A stretch of DNA of 64,000 nucleotides from Streptomyces mirabilis (GTDB lineage Bacteria > Actinomycetota > Actinomycetes > Streptomycetales > Streptomycetaceae), in contig NZ_CP074102.1 in NCBI RefSeq assembly GCF_018310535.1, forward strand, positions 5,704,001-5,768,000, in the 5' to 3' direction. A program made the translations under genes and the position numbers. Below the pieces are notes generated by a model, which searched no databases, was not told the origin of the DNA, and saw nothing but the letters and a program-made list of their open reading frames with translations. Positions 24,423 through 34,874 of this stretch are shown here, piece by piece. Position 1 is the stretch's first letter; every line of letters begins with the position of its first letter.

Positions 24423-25082
24423 GTGAGACGGCCCGGCGCCGTCGTAAGACGAGCAGGTGGATACGTGACGAATCTGATGCCCACAGCTGCCGGCGAACCC
24501 TTCGGTGGTGGCCTCGGCGACCAGGTCTACAACCGACTGCTCGGCGAGCGGATCATCTTCCTCGGCCAGGCGGTCGACGATGACATCGCCAACAAGATCA
24601 CGGCGCAGCTGCTGCTCCTTGCCGCCGACCCGGACAAGGACATCTACCTCTACATCAACAGCCCCGGCGGATCGATCACGGCCGGCATGGCGATCTACGA
24701 CACCATGCAGTTCATCAAGAACGACGTGGTGACGATTGCCATGGGCATGGCGGCCTCGATGGGTCAGTTCCTGCTCAGCGCGGGCACCCCCGGCAAGCGC
24801 TTCGCCCTGCCGAACGCCGAGATCCTGATCCACCAGCCCTCGGCCGGCCTGGCGGGCTCCGCGTCGGACATCAAGATCCACGCCGAGCGGCTGCTGCACA
24901 CCAAGAAGCGGATGGCCGAGCTGACCTCCTTCCACACCGGTCAGACGGTCGAGCAGATCACTCGTGACTCGGACCGCGACCGCTGGTTCGACCCGATCGA
25001 GGCCAAGGAGTACGGCCTCATCGACGACATCGTGCCCACCGCTGCCGGTATGCCGGGCGGTGGCGGCACCGGGGCGTCGTAA
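24423..25082 (+). CDS. clpP1: ATP-dependent Clp protease proteolytic subunit ClpP1
   Basis: A serine-protease subunit that forms a tetradecameric chamber with ClpP2. The catalytic Ser is in [14 protein letters not shown], the His in ILIHQPSAG, and the Asp in [38 protein letters not shown] is the standard ClpP motif. Start choice: GTG 24423 reproduces the [15 protein letters not shown] extension known from streptomycete ClpP1 (219 residues); GTG 24465 has the better ribosome site (AGGTGG). Either way an N-terminal propeptide is expected to be removed. It is followed 138 bp later by clpP2. Confidence 0.95.
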   Translation: MRRPGAVVRRAGGYVTNLMPTAAGEPFGGGLGDQVYNRLLGERIIFLGQAVDDDIANKITAQLLLLAADPDKDIYLYINSPGGSITAGMAIYDTMQFIKNDVVTIAMGMAASMGQFLLSAGTPGKRFALPNAEILIHQPSAGLAGSASDIKIHAERLLHTKKRMAELTSFHTGQTVEQITRDSDRDRWFDPIEAKEYGLIDDIVPTAAGMPGGGGTGAS

Positions 25083-25220
25083 GCCCCTCAGTGCCCCCAG
25101 GGCGGCGCGTGGCCCCTGTGCCGCCCTCCGGGCGCACCCAGTGCCCCGGAGCGGCGCAGACGGCCCTCCAGCGCCCCCAGCCGACCGCCCCAGGCTCTTA
25201 CAGGCTCTTCAGGAGACACA

Positions 25221-25901
25221 GTGAACGACTTCCCCGGCAGCGGCCTCTACGCCCGCACGCAGGCCGAGTACACCGGTCCTCGTGCGGAGTCCCGCTACGT
25301 CATCCCGCGCTTCGTCGAGCGCACCTCGCAGGGCGTGCGTGAGTACGACCCGTACGCGAAGCTGTTCGAGGAGCGCGTGATCTTCCTCGGCGTGCAGATC
25401 GACGACGCCTCCGCCAACGACGTCATGGCGCAGCTGCTGTGCCTGGAGTCGATGGACCCCGACCGTGACATCTCGGTCTACATCAACAGCCCCGGTGGCT
25501 CGTTTACGGCCCTCACGGCCATTTACGACACGATGCAGTTCGTGAAGCCCGACATCCAGACGGTCTGCATGGGTCAGGCCGCCTCGGCCGCCGCGATCCT
25601 GCTGGCCGCCGGTACGCCGGGCAAGCGCATGGCGCTTCCGAACGCCCGCGTGCTGATCCACCAGCCCTACAGCGAGACCGGCCGCGGCCAGGTCTCGGAC
25701 CTCGAAATCGCCGCGAACGAGATCCTCCGGATGCGTGCGCAGCTGGAAGACATGCTGGCCAAGCACTCGACCACGCCGATCGAGAAGATCCGCGAGGACA
25801 TCGAGCGCGACAAGATCCTCACCGCTGAGGACGCGCTGGCCTACGGCCTGATCGACCAGATCATCTCCACCCGCAAGATGAACAGTTCCGCGATCGTCTG
25901 A
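25221..25901 (+). CDS. clpP2: ATP-dependent Clp protease proteolytic subunit ClpP2
   Basis: A 226-residue second ClpP subunit. The catalytic Ser is in [15 protein letters not shown], the His in [14 protein letters not shown], and the Asp in [19 protein letters not shown]. It is only moderately similar to ClpP1, as usual for the actinobacterial ClpP1P2 pair, whose mixed ring needs both subunits for activity. GTG 25221 has AGGAG seven bases upstream. It lies between clpP1 and clpX in one direction, so all three are probably co-expressed. Confidence 0.95.
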   Translation: MNDFPGSGLYARTQAEYTGPRAESRYVIPRFVERTSQGVREYDPYAKLFEERVIFLGVQIDDASANDVMAQLLCLESMDPDRDISVYINSPGGSFTALTAIYDTMQFVKPDIQTVCMGQAASAAAILLAAGTPGKRMALPNARVLIHQPYSETGRGQVSDLEIAANEILRMRAQLEDMLAKHSTTPIEKIREDIERDKILTAEDALAYGLIDQIISTRKMNSSAIV

Positions 25902-26061
25902 CGTATCGCTGTATCGTCTGCCGCTCCTTGGTGTGGTTCACGACAAAGTGAACCGCGCCAAGGGGGGCCCGAACGGGGGGCTCGGCAAGGTACCGTCGGA
26001 CATAAGGCAGCACCAGGAGCCGCTGGACCTAGGCGTCTCCCAGGCGAAGGGGAAGCACACC

Positions 26062-27348
26062 GTGGCACGCATCGGTGACGGCGGCGATCTGCTCAAGTGC
26101 TCGTTCTGTGGCAAGAGCCAGAAGCAGGTCAAGAAGCTCATCGCAGGCCCCGGTGTGTACATCTGCGACGAGTGCATCGATCTCTGCAACGAGATCATCG
26201 AAGAAGAACTCGCGGAAACGAGCGAGGTCCGCTGGGAGGAGCTCCCGAAGCCCCGCGAGATCTACGAGTTCCTCGAGGGGTACGTGGTCGGCCAGGAGTC
26301 GGCCAAGAAGGCCCTCTCAGTCGCGGTGTACAACCACTACAAGCGGGTCCAGGCCGGTGAGAACGGCGGCGGTCAGAACCGGGACGACGCCATCGAGTTG
26401 GCGAAGTCCAACATCCTCCTGCTGGGCCCCACGGGCTCCGGCAAGACTCTGCTCGCCCAGACGCTCGCGCGCATGCTCAACGTCCCGTTCGCCATCGCCG
26501 ACGCGACGGCGCTGACGGAGGCGGGGTACGTCGGCGAGGACGTCGAGAACATCCTGCTGAAGCTCATCCAGGCGGCCGACTACGACGTCAAGAAGGCCGA
26601 GACGGGCATCATCTACATCGACGAGATCGACAAGGTGGCCCGTAAGAGCGAAAACCCGTCGATCACGCGAGACGTGTCCGGCGAGGGCGTCCAGCAGGCG
26701 CTGCTCAAGATCCTGGAGGGCACGACGGCCTCCGTTCCGCCCCAGGGCGGACGCAAGCACCCCCACCAGGAGTTCATCCAGATCGACACGACGAACGTCC
26801 TGTTCATCGTGGGCGGCGCCTTCGCGGGCCTGGAGAAGCTCATCGAGTCGAGGGCGGGTGCCAAGGGCATCGGCTTCGGCGCGACGATCCGCTCCAAGCG
26901 CGAGCTCGAGTCCAAGGACCAGTTCGAGGCCGTCATGCCCGAGGACCTGGTGAAGTTCGGCATGATCCCCGAGTTCATCGGCCGACTGCCCGTCATCACC
27001 TCGGTCCACAACCTCGACCGGCCGGCGCTCCTCCAGATCCTCGTGGAGCCGCGCAACGCGCTCGTGAAGCAGTACCAGCGCCTGTTCGAACTCGACGGCG
27101 TGGAGCTGGACTTCGAGCGCGAGGCCCTGGAAGCCATCGCCGACCAGGCGATCCTCCGCCAGACCGGCGCGCGCGGCCTGCGCGCCATCATGGAGGAGGT
27201 CCTCCAGGCGGTGATGTACGAGGTTCCCTCGCGCAAGGACGTGGCGAGGGTCGTCATCACGGCGGACGTCGTCCTGTCCAACGTCAACCCGACGCTGATC
27301 CCGCGCGACGCCCGCGGGCGCGGCCCGGGCGAGCAGAAGACGGCGTAA
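26062..27348 (+). CDS. clpX: ClpX, AAA+ unfoldase of the Clp protease
   Basis: A 428-residue ATPase that recognises, unfolds and feeds substrates into ClpP. The N-terminal zinc domain reads [17 protein letters not shown] and [11 protein letters not shown]. Walker A is [17 protein letters not shown], the pore loop [10 protein letters not shown], Walker [21 protein letters not shown], the ClpP-docking loop [12 protein letters not shown], and the sensor-2 region [15 protein letters not shown] 26062 ([17 protein letters not shown]) matches the family start; the longer frame from 25933 is not supported. It is followed by a terminator. Confidence 0.97.
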   Translation: MARIGDGGDLLKCSFCGKSQKQVKKLIAGPGVYICDECIDLCNEIIEEELAETSEVRWEELPKPREIYEFLEGYVVGQESAKKALSVAVYNHYKRVQAGENGGGQNRDDAIELAKSNILLLGPTGSGKTLLAQTLARMLNVPFAIADATALTEAGYVGEDVENILLKLIQAADYDVKKAETGIIYIDEIDKVARKSENPSITRDVSGEGVQQALLKILEGTTASVPPQGGRKHPHQEFIQIDTTNVLFIVGGAFAGLEKLIESRAGAKGIGFGATIRSKRELESKDQFEAVMPEDLVKFGMIPEFIGRLPVITSVHNLDRPALLQILVEPRNALVKQYQRLFELDGVELDFEREALEAIADQAILRQTGARGLRAIMEEVLQAVMYEVPSRKDVARVVITADVVLSNVNPTLIPRDARGRGPGEQKTA

Positions 27349-27370
27349 CCGCCACCGCACGGACGTAGGG

Positions 27371-27406
27371 CGAAGGGGCCCTGGTCAACCGACCGGGGCC
27401 CCTTCG
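27371..27406. terminator. Terminator between clpX and the converging gene
   Basis: CGAAGGGGCCC pairs with GGGCCCCTTCG across a loop of about 13 bases, 23 bp after the clpX stop and 30 bp after the stop of the converging gene. Confidence 0.75.
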
Positions 27407-27437
27407 CCGTTGCTGTGCTCGCGGTTGACGCGTGCGG

Positions 27438-28430
27438 TCAGATCTTGACGCGGACGTCGTTGCGGAGCTTGGCGGCGGTGGCGGCCGCGTCGTCCAGCGA
27501 GCCGCTCTTGCCGGTGAGGAAGGCGGCGATGTCGACCGAGGTGACGGAGGCGACCGTGCTGTGGTCGCCCCAGACGCACAGGGGCACCTTCACGGTCTTG
27601 GGAGCGCCGGCCGTCGAGGTCGACGATTCGGTGTTCGTGATCTCGGCCGCCTGGCACTTCAGGATGCCGTTGCTGAAGCCGGAGGGCTTGAACTCCTGCG
27701 GGCTGCCGAGCAGCTTGCCCTTGGTGTTGTCCTTGCTCTGGTCCTTCTCGGACTCCGTCTTCAGCTTGGCGAACATGGCGTCGACGACGGCCTCCGGGTC
27801 GTCGATGGTGCCGTACACACCGCTGAAGGACAGGTTCTTCGCGGTCAAGCCCGTGCCGTTCGCGTAGCCCGCGCCGGCGTCCTTGGCGTTCTTCACGCCC
27901 CACTTCTCGAAGTCCTTGATGTCGCTGTCGGACATCGTGGGAGTGTCACCGGAACTGTCGGACTTCTTGTACGTGCCGTTGATGACCGTCGCGGGCGTCG
28001 TCAGCTTGTGCGGGCCGTCGTCCGCGACCGAACCGCTGCCGCTGCCACCACCGATGACGAGATAGGCCGCCACGGCGATCGCGGCGACGACCGCGACCGC
28101 GCCGATGATGAGCGCCGTCTTCTTCTTGCCGCCGCCGGGCGTGGGCGGCTGCGGGGCGCCGTAGGCCTGCTGGCCGTAGGGAGGCTGCTGCCCGTAAGGG
28201 GGCTGCTGACCGTACCCGGGTTGCTGACCGTACGGGGGAGTCTGGGGCGGGACGCCCTGGGGAGCCTGGGGGTAGCCGTAGCCGGGCTGCGGAGGAGCCT
28301 GCTGCGGGTAGCCGTAACCGGGCTGGGGTGCCTGCGGCGGCTGGCCGTAAGGGCCCTGCTGCCCCGGCTGACCGTATGGTCCGGGCTGCTGGGGCGGCCC
28401 GCCGTACGGGCCCGGCTGGTTGTAGCTCAT
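27438..28430 (-). CDS. Membrane protein with Pro/Gln/Gly/Tyr-rich N-terminal repeats
   Basis: A 330-residue protein. Residues 1-105 are low-complexity repeats of the type PYGQQPPYGQQ and PQPGYGYPQ, probably cytoplasmic and disordered. One membrane span follows (KKKTALIIGAVAVVAAIAVAAYLVIGG), then an extracytoplasmic domain with two Cys (LKCQAAEI and PLCVWGD) that could form a disulfide. This layout is common in Streptomyces; the function is unknown. The ATG 28428-28430 has GGAGGGGA eight bases upstream. A decayed IS200/IS605 element lies just upstream of it. Confidence 0.82.
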   Translation of the reverse strand: MSYNQPGPYGGPPQQPGPYGQPGQQGPYGQPPQAPQPGYGYPQQAPPQPGYGYPQAPQGVPPQTPPYGQQPGYGQQPPYGQQPPYGQQAYGAPQPPTPGGGKKKTALIIGAVAVVAAIAVAAYLVIGGGSGSGSVADDGPHKLTTPATVINGTYKKSDSSGDTPTMSDSDIKDFEKWGVKNAKDAGAGYANGTGLTAKNLSFSGVYGTIDDPEAVVDAMFAKLKTESEKDQSKDNTKGKLLGSPQEFKPSGFSNGILKCQAAEITNTESSTSTAGAPKTVKVPLCVWGDHSTVASVTSVDIAAFLTGKSGSLDDAAATAAKLRNDVRVKI

Positions 28431-28494
28431 CTCTGGGTTCCCCTCCAGATGCTTATGTGTTCCTGACATCTTGACGGAAGGGCGAAGGGTGCGG

Positions 28495-29752
28495 GACACG
28501 TGGGGTCTATTGATGCCTAGTTGTTGACAGGCTGTTCCAGACGTTCGACGTACTGGTCGAACTTGGCGGACGAGTCCGCGCCGACAGAAGCGGCGGAGTA
28601 CGTCTTCGACCACACATGTCCTTTTATGTCTTGTGAACGCCGTATGGCCCTAGCTGTAGCTCCTCTGAGTTGCTTGGCCAGGTTTGCCACGGAAACGTAA
28701 TCCGGATAGCTGACGGTTACGTGGATGAGGTCGGCCTGGCCGTGAAACTCCTCTATCCCCGCGTCGAGTTGCCGCGCCGCCTCGCGCATCGTGTGTTCGG
28801 TGAGTGATTGCAGCTCGCCGGTGAGAACGGGCCGGTGTCGCATCGTTGTCAACGCCAGGGGGCCGCTGGTACGTCAGCTTCGGCGTGCACATCGGGAGGA
28901 CGGCAACGCCACCGAATGGGCATCCGTCGGTTGGAGTGGACTTCGGGGTGAAGCAAGCGGCGTACCTGTCCGACGAGACGGAGCCACGGCTCATGCCCCA
29001 GACGCTGACGGAGGGCGAGAAGCAGAGGCTGACCGGACTCGAACGCCGCAAGGAGCGGCAGATCGTGCAAGCCAAGAAGCATCGAGGAGGCGGATTCAGC
29101 AACCGCTTACGAAGGACGCTCCGCTCCATCGCGGAGCTCAAGGCCCGACAGGCCCGTCGACGCCTGGACTTCACACATAAGCTCACTGCAACCTGGCCAA
29201 GAACCACGGCCTGGTCGCCATCGAAGATCTTCGTGTGAAGCAGATGACGCGGAGTGCGAGCGGTACGCGCGCCAAACCCGGCGTGCACGTCTCTCGGAAA
29301 GCCGCCCTGAACCGGGCCATCCTCGACAATCTGCCGGGGGAGCGGCGCCGCCGGCTCGTCTACGAATGCCCGGCCTACGGATCTGCCTTCATTCTGGTGC
29401 ACCCTGCGAGGACCTCGCAGGCGTGCGGAGTCTGCCACCTCCGGGGCCCTGCGTCGCGTGTCAGCCGCGACACGTTCATCTGTACTGGGTGCGGGCACAC
29501 CGACGACGCGGATCGCAATGCCTCGGTCGTGATCCTCACCAGCGCCCTTCGTGCTTCGAAGGGCACTGCCATTGCCGCAGGACATTGCGGTGAACAGCAC
29601 GCACCGGCAGGCCATGCCCGGCCTGCGATGCCCCGCACCCGTGCCGGGCGCACGCGTGAACCCCTGAACCCCTCATCCGGGACGGCCCGTCTTCCAGTGG
29701 ATGTCGAGGGCTGCAAGGAATCCCAGCAGGTCACTGCAGGGAGGATGTCAAG
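28495..29752. mobile_element. Decayed IS200/IS605-family element (tnpA and tnpB remnants)
   Basis: Divergent remnants of a Y1 transposase gene (minus) and a tnpB gene (plus) lie back to back between the membrane-protein gene and valS. The right end (AAGGAATCCC ... GGGAGGATGTCAAG, about 29715-29752) has the hairpin-like form seen at IS605-type ends. The left end is placed only roughly. Both genes lack their 5' parts, so one internal deletion near 28845-28856 probably removed the shared promoter region. Confidence 0.75.
28517..28852 (-). pseudogene. tnpA: Truncated IS200-type Y1 transposase TnpA
   Basis: The 111-residue frame matches the body of TnpA: RPVLTGELQSLTEHTMREA, then DLIHVTVSYPDYVSVANLAK, HVWSKTYSAASVG and FDQYVERLEQP with the presumed catalytic Tyr. 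About 20 N-terminal residues are missing. The HUH metal motif is degenerate (DLIH where DHVH is usual). The protein is therefore unlikely to be active. The family assignment is from memory of IS200/IS605 transposases. Confidence 0.8.
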
Positions 29753-29804
29753 AAAGAATCGCGTTTCGGGACAGGGGCGCGGCACCTCTAAACTGGCCCC
29801 GTGA
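28849..29804 (+). pseudogene. tnpB: Truncated, frameshifted TnpB (RuvC-like nuclease) remnant
   Basis: Two frames carry the C-terminal two thirds of TnpB. The first has RWYVSFGVHIG and the RuvC-I Asp in VGVDFGVKQAAYL. A frameshift near 29180 separates it from the second, which reads LAKNHGLVAIEDLRVKQM (RuvC-II Glu) and ends with CGVCHLRGP, FICTGCGH and DDADRNASVVIL (RuvC-III Asp). About 150 N-terminal residues are lost. All three catalytic acids survive but cannot be made as one protein. The normal stop is lost and the frame runs to TGA 29802-29804, overlapping the valS start. Confidence 0.82.
29789..29794 (+). promoter_or_regulatory. -10 box for leaderless valS mRNA
   Basis: TAAACT ends six bases before the GTG at 29801, and no ribosome site precedes that start. 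Transcription would begin at or next to the start codon. A weak -35 (TTTCGG, 29764-29769) is offset by 19 bp. Confidence 0.5.
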
Positions 29805-32425
29805 CCGAGAACTCTCAGCAGCCGCAATCAGCGCCCACTTCCGAACTGCCGACCCAGTACGCGCCGGCCGACGTAGAGGGGACGCTGTACGAGCGCTGGG
29901 TAGAACGCGGTTACTTCGAGGCGGACGCGAAGAGCGACAAGCCGCCCTACACCGTCGTCATCCCGCCGCCGAACGTCACGGGCAGCCTGCACCTCGGGCA
30001 CGCCTTCGAGCACACCCTCATCGACGCCCTCACCCGCCGCAAGCGCATGCAGGGCTACGAGACGCTGTGGCAGCCCGGCATGGACCATGCCGGCATCGCC
30101 ACGCAGAACGTCGTCGAGCGGGAGTTGGGCAAGGAGGGCAAGTCCCGCCACGACCTGGGCCGGGAGGCCTTCGTCGAGCGTGTCTGGCAGTGGAAGGCCG
30201 AGTCCGGCGGACAGATCTCCGGCCAGATGCGCCGCCTCGGCGACGGTGTCGCCTGGTCCCGCGAGCGTTTCACCATGGACGAGGGTCTGTCCCAGGCCGT
30301 CCAGACCATCTTCAAGAAGCTCTACGACGACGAGCTGATCTACCGCGCCGAGCGCATCATCAACTGGTGTCCGCGCTGCCTCACGGCGATCTCGGACATC
30401 GAGGTCGAGTACCAGGACGACGACGGCGAGCTGGTCTCCATGAAGTACGGGGAGGGGGACGACACGATCGTCGTCGCCACCACCCGTGCCGAGACCATGC
30501 TCGGTGACACCGCCGTCGCCGTGCACCCCGACGACGAGCGCTACAAGCACCTCGTCGGCAAGAACATCCGCCTCCCGCTCACCGAGCGTTTCATCCCGGT
30601 CGTCGCGGACACCCACGTCGACCCGGAGTTCGGCACGGGCGCGGTCAAGGTCACCCCGGCCCACGACCCGAACGACTTCGAGATCGGCCAGCGCCACAAC
30701 CTGCCGAACATCGCCGTGATGGACGAGCACGCGGTCATCACGGTCCCGGGTCCGTTCCAGGGCCTGGACCGGCTGGAGGCCCGCTCCGCCATCGTCGCCG
30801 CGCTGCGCGCCGAGGGCCGGATCGTCGCCGAGAAGCGGCCGTACGTCCACTCGGTCGGCCACTGCTCGCGCTGCAAGACCACCATCGAGCCGCGGCTGTC
30901 CATGCAGTGGTGGGTCAAGGTCGGCCCGCTCGCCAAGGCCGCCGGTGACGCGGTCCGTGACGGCCGGGTCAAGATCCACCCGCAGGAGATGGAGAAGCGG
31001 TACTTCGACTGGGTCGACAACCTCCACGACTGGTGCATCTCGCGGCAGTTGTGGTGGGGCCACCGCATTCCGGTCTGGTACGGCCCGAACGGCGAGGTCG
31101 TCTGCGTTGGTCCCGACGACGAGGCCCCGACCGGCGAGGGCTGGCACCAGGACACCGACGTCCTCGACACCTGGTTCTCCTCCGGCCTGTGGCCCTTCTC
31201 GACCCTCGGCTGGCCCGAACAGACCGAGTCGCTCGCGAAGTTCTACCCGAACTCCGTCCTGGTCACCGGCTACGACATCCTCTTCTTCTGGGTCGCCCGG
31301 ATGATGATGTTCGGCCTGTACGCGATGGACGGCACCCCGCCGTTCCACACCATCGCCCTGCACGGCATGGTCCGCGACCAGTTCGGCAAGAAGATGTCGA
31401 AGTCCTTCGGCAACGCGGTCAACCCACTGGACTGGATGGACAAGTACGGCTCGGACGCGCTCCGGTTCACGCTCGCGCGCGGCGCCAACCCCGGTGTCGA
31501 CGTCCCGATCGGCGAGGACTGGGTCCAGGGCTCGCGCAACTTCGCCAACAAGATCTGGAACGCCACCCGCTTCGCGCTGATGAACGGCGCGACGGTGGAG
31601 GGCCCGCTGCCGGACGCCTCGGAGATGTCGGCGACCGACCGCTGGATCCTCTCCCGTCTCAACGCGACGGTCGCCGAAGTCGACGCGCTCTACGACGACT
31701 TCCAGTTCGCCAAGCTCTCGGACGTCCTGTTCCACTTCGCGTGGGACGAGGTCTTCGACTGGTACGTCGAGCTGTCCAAGACGACGTTCATGGCGGGCGG
31801 CGAGCCGGCGAAGGTCTCCGGGCGTGTCCTGGGCGAGGTCCTCGACGTCACCCTCCGCCTCCTCCACCCGATCGTCCCCTTCGTCACCGAGACGCTGTGG
31901 ACGACGCTGACCGGCGGTGAGTCGGTCGTCATCGCCGACTGGCCGACCGACTCCGGTTTCCGCGACGCGGGCGCCGAGCGTGAGATCGAGACGCTTCAGC
32001 AGGTCATCACGGAGGTCCGCCGCTTCCGTGCCGACCAGGGGCTGCAGCCCGGCCAGCGCGTCCCGGCCCGCCTCACGCTGGACGGCACCGCCCTCGCCCC
32101 GCACGAGGCGGCCATCCGCCAGCTGCTGCGGCTGCAGCCGGAGGGCGAGGCCTTCGCGGCCACGGCGACGCTTCCCGTCGGCGGGGCCACGGTGGCGCTC
32201 GACCTCTCCGGCACGATCGATGTCGCGGCCGAGCGCAAGCGGCTCGCCAAGGACCTCGCCGCCGCCGAGAAGGAGAAGGCCCAGGCGAACGCCAAGCTCG
32301 GCAACGAGGCGTTCCTCGCCAAGGCGCCGGACCAGGTCGTGGACAAGATCCGTACGCGGCTCGCCAAGGCGGACGAGGACATCGCCCGCATCCAGGCCCA
32401 GCTGGAACGCCTCCCGGTGGCGTAA
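29801..32425 (+). CDS. valS: Valyl-tRNA synthetase
   Basis: An 874-residue class I aminoacyl-tRNA synthetase charging tRNA-Val. The HIGH signature is [17 protein letters not shown] and the KMSKS loop is [18 protein letters not shown]. The editing domain lies between (CP1; [17 protein letters not shown]). The C-terminal part has the tRNA-binding coiled coil rich in Ala, Lys and Glu ([20 protein letters not shown]). The GTG start is unusual in lacking a ribosome site (see the -10 box). An IS200/IS605 remnant ends about 50 bp upstream but has not broken the gene. Confidence 0.97.
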   Translation: MTENSQQPQSAPTSELPTQYAPADVEGTLYERWVERGYFEADAKSDKPPYTVVIPPPNVTGSLHLGHAFEHTLIDALTRRKRMQGYETLWQPGMDHAGIATQNVVERELGKEGKSRHDLGREAFVERVWQWKAESGGQISGQMRRLGDGVAWSRERFTMDEGLSQAVQTIFKKLYDDELIYRAERIINWCPRCLTAISDIEVEYQDDDGELVSMKYGEGDDTIVVATTRAETMLGDTAVAVHPDDERYKHLVGKNIRLPLTERFIPVVADTHVDPEFGTGAVKVTPAHDPNDFEIGQRHNLPNIAVMDEHAVITVPGPFQGLDRLEARSAIVAALRAEGRIVAEKRPYVHSVGHCSRCKTTIEPRLSMQWWVKVGPLAKAAGDAVRDGRVKIHPQEMEKRYFDWVDNLHDWCISRQLWWGHRIPVWYGPNGEVVCVGPDDEAPTGEGWHQDTDVLDTWFSSGLWPFSTLGWPEQTESLAKFYPNSVLVTGYDILFFWVARMMMFGLYAMDGTPPFHTIALHGMVRDQFGKKMSKSFGNAVNPLDWMDKYGSDALRFTLARGANPGVDVPIGEDWVQGSRNFANKIWNATRFALMNGATVEGPLPDASEMSATDRWILSRLNATVAEVDALYDDFQFAKLSDVLFHFAWDEVFDWYVELSKTTFMAGGEPAKVSGRVLGEVLDVTLRLLHPIVPFVTETLWTTLTGGESVVIADWPTDSGFRDAGAEREIETLQQVITEVRRFRADQGLQPGQRVPARLTLDGTALAPHEAAIRQLLRLQPEGEAFAATATLPVGGATVALDLSGTIDVAAERKRLAKDLAAAEKEKAQANAKLGNEAFLAKAPDQVVDKIRTRLAKADEDIARIQAQLERLPVA

Positions 32426-32444
32426 CGGCTCTGTCGCAGGTGAA

Positions 32445-32483
32445 CGAAGGCCCCCGGGACCTCACTGGTCCCGGGGGCCTTCG
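32445..32483 (+). terminator. Terminator after valS
   Basis: CGAAGGCCCCCGGGACC pairs perfectly with GGTCCCGGGGGCCTTCG across a 5-base loop, 20 bp after the valS stop. Confidence 0.88.
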
Positions 32484-32501
32484 GCGTCCGTCGTCTGCGG
32501 A

Positions 32502-32772
32502 TGGGTGCGGGGCTGGTCGCGCAGTTCCCCGCGCCCCTGAGGCGGGGCTTCGCCCCGCATCCCCCGCCCACCGGATTCGTTTGGCCGCGGGCCGGTGGGG
32601 GCTTGGCAAGCCTGGGACGCCGGGGCGCAGCCCCGTGCCCCAGGGCGCGGGGAACTGCGCGACCGGCCCCCACTCGCCCGCAGCCGAAGAACCCGCAGCC
32701 GAAGAACCCGCCTCGGGGGTCTGGGGGCGGAGCCCCCGGGGACGGGACGGGTAGGGGCGGCGGGGGCGAGAG
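32502..32772. repeat. Interspersed repeats, copies 7 and 8, plus part of the second family
   Basis: A plus-orientation core (TCGCGCAGTTCCCCGCGCCC, about 32517-32536) and a minus-orientation core (GGGCGCGGGGAACTGCGCGA, about 32643) face each other. GGGGGCGGAGCCCCCGGGGA and the run GGGGCGGCGGGGGCGAGA near 32754-32772 match the end of the second repeat family. GCAGCCGAAGAACCC is duplicated in tandem near 32690. They fill the valS-folC gap. Confidence 0.75.
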
Positions 32773-32794
32773 ACTCGGGGCGGGTTCGGCTCCG

Positions 32795-32800
32795 TAGACT
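32795..32800 (+). promoter_or_regulatory. -10 box for leaderless folC mRNA
   Basis: TAGACT ends six bases before GTG 32807, and the sequence TANACTGGC has the same spacing as at valS. Confidence 0.5.
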
Positions 32801-32806
32801 GGCAGC

Positions 32807-34348
32807 GTGAGTGAGCTCCCCCCGCACGACAGCAGCGAGTCAGACGAGCCGGATCCCAGCGACCCGCACGGTCTCTTCGACGAGATCGTCGCGGCCGAGA
32901 CCGACCGAGACCCCGACCTCGCGGTGATCGCGGCCGGCAGCCGCACCCTGCGCGCCCAGGGCGCCGACGCGGGCCGGCAGGCCGACGTGCCCGTGCGCCC
33001 GGCCGACCCCGAGGTCGACAAGGCGCTGCGCGAGGTGGAGGCCGAGCTCGCCGGCCGCTGGGGCGAGACCAAGCTGGAGCCCTCCGTCAGCCGGATCGCC
33101 GCGCTGATGGACGTCCTGGGCGAGCCCCAGCGCGCGTACCCCTCGATCCACATCACGGGCACGAACGGCAAGACCTCCACCGCCCGCATGATCGAGGCCC
33201 TCCTCGGCGCCTTCGAGCTGCGTACCGGCCGGTACACCAGCCCCCACGTCCAGTCGATCACCGAGCGGATCAGCCTCGACGGCGCCCCGATCCCCGCCGA
33301 GCGGTTCATCGAGACGTACAACGACATCAAGCCGTACATCGAGATGGTCGACGCACAGCAGGAGTACCGGCTGTCGTTCTTCGAGGTGCTCACCGGCATG
33401 GCGTACGCCGCCTTCGCCGACGCCCCCGTCGACGTCGCCGTCGTCGAAGTCGGCATGGGCGGCAGCTGGGACGCCACCAACGTGATCGACGGTGACGTCG
33501 CCGTCGTCACCCCCATCGACCTCGACCACACCGACCGGCTCGGCGAGACGCCCGGCGAGATCGCCACCGAGAAGGCCGGCATCATCAAGCAGGACGCGAC
33601 CGTGATCCTGGCTCAGCAGCCGGTGGACGCGGCCCAGGTGCTGCTGAAGAAGGCCGTGGAAGTCGACGCGACCGTGGCCCGGGAGGGCCTGGAGTTCGGG
33701 GTCGTCGCCCGGCAGGTCGCCGTCGGCGGGCAGCTCATCACACTGCGCGGGCTCGGTGGTGAGTACGAGGAGATCTTCCTGCCGCTGCACGGTCCCTACC
33801 AGGCGCACAACGCCGCCGTGGCGCTCGCCGCGGTCGAGGCGTTCTTCGGTGTCGGCGCGGCGCACGCCCAGCGGCTCGACATCGACACCGTGCGCAAGGC
33901 CTTCGCCTCCGTCACCTCGCCGGGCCGCCTCGAGGTCGTACGGCGCTCGCCGACCGTCGTCCTGGACGCCGCGCACAACCCGGCGGGCGCCCGTGCCACC
34001 GCCGAGGCCGTGGGCGAGGCCTTCGACTTCAGCCGGCTGATCGGCGTCGTCGGTGCGAGCGGCGACAAGAACGTGCGGGGGCTGCTCGAAGCCTTCGAGC
34101 CGATCTTCGCCGAGGTCGTGATCACCCAGAACTCCAGCCATCGCGCGATGGACGCCGACGAGCTCGCCGGTATCGCCGTCGAGATCTTCGGCGACGATCG
34201 GGTGCAGGTGGAGCCGCGGCTCGACGACGCGATCGAGGCGGCGATCACGCTGGCCGAGGAGGAGGGCGAGTACGCGGGCGGCGGCGTTCTCGTGACCGGC
34301 TCCGTCATCACCGTCGGCGAGGCCCGACTGCTCCTGAGGAGGGGCTGA
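32807..34348 (+). CDS. folC: Folylpolyglutamate/dihydrofolate synthase
   Basis: A 513-residue ATP-dependent ligase that adds glutamate to folates. The P-loop is HITGTNGKTSTARMIEALL, followed by GRYTSPHVQSITERISLDG, VVEVGMGGSWDATNVIDGD, and the C-terminal VVLDAAHNPAGARATAEAVG. An acidic, poorly conserved N-terminal extension of about 90 residues precedes the catalytic core. The GTG start lies six bases after a -10 box, so leaderless translation is likely; the first true family motif starts much later, so a shorter start is possible. It overlaps in direction with the DUF4233 gene five bases downstream. Confidence 0.94.
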   Translation: MSELPPHDSSESDEPDPSDPHGLFDEIVAAETDRDPDLAVIAAGSRTLRAQGADAGRQADVPVRPADPEVDKALREVEAELAGRWGETKLEPSVSRIAALMDVLGEPQRAYPSIHITGTNGKTSTARMIEALLGAFELRTGRYTSPHVQSITERISLDGAPIPAERFIETYNDIKPYIEMVDAQQEYRLSFFEVLTGMAYAAFADAPVDVAVVEVGMGGSWDATNVIDGDVAVVTPIDLDHTDRLGETPGEIATEKAGIIKQDATVILAQQPVDAAQVLLKKAVEVDATVAREGLEFGVVARQVAVGGQLITLRGLGGEYEEIFLPLHGPYQAHNAAVALAAVEAFFGVGAAHAQRLDIDTVRKAFASVTSPGRLEVVRRSPTVVLDAAHNPAGARATAEAVGEAFDFSRLIGVVGASGDKNVRGLLEAFEPIFAEVVITQNSSHRAMDADELAGIAVEIFGDDRVQVEPRLDDAIEAAITLAEEEGEYAGGGVLVTGSVITVGEARLLLRRG

Positions 34349-34353
34349 CCGCT

Positions 34354-34707
34354 GTGCGTACGCTCTGTGCTTCCACTCTGATCGGCGAGTTCTTCGTCAT
34401 CGGCTTCGCCGGGCTCGTCGCCATGAAGGATCCCGATCTGTCCCTGGCCACGGTGTGGACGGTCAGCGGGATCTTCATGGCGGTGAGTGTGCTGCTCTGC
34501 GGGATGATCACCCGGCCCGGGGGTGTCCAGCTCGGCTGGGTCCTGCAGATCGCGCTGATCGCCAGCGGTTTCGTCGTGGGGTCGATGTTCTTCCTGGGGG
34601 CGATCTTCGCCGCGCTGTGGTGGGCCTCGGTGCACTATGGGCGGAAGATCGACGAGGCCAAGGCGAGGTTCGCTGCGCAGACGGAGGCGGGCGGGAACCC
34701 GGCGTAG
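34354..34707 (+). CDS. DUF4233-type small membrane protein
   Basis: A 117-residue protein with about four membrane spans (LIGEFFVIGFAGLVAMKD, TVWTVSGIFMAVSVLLCGMI, and two more) and a short charged cytoplasmic tail. It begins RTLCASTLIGEFFV, which I recognise as the actinobacterial family found directly after folC. GTG 34354 lies five bases past the folC stop, so the two are translated together. Function unknown. Confidence 0.82.
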   Translation: MRTLCASTLIGEFFVIGFAGLVAMKDPDLSLATVWTVSGIFMAVSVLLCGMITRPGGVQLGWVLQIALIASGFVVGSMFFLGAIFAALWWASVHYGRKIDEAKARFAAQTEAGGNPA

Positions 34708-34874
34708 GCTTTTTCGCCCTGCGCAACCAGCTCCCACCCGCCCGCAGTTGAAGAACCCCGAAGAACCCGGTGGAACCCCGAACGCCCCGCCCACCTGACT
34801 CTGCGTAACACCCACCCAGACACGCCCTGTAGCCTCGGTCACCCGCACACTTGTGACCCGAAGGAGCCACCACC

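Noticed and set aside
28517..28852. Functional IS200 transposase
   Set aside because: The N-terminus is missing and the HUH motif is degenerate, so activity is unlikely.
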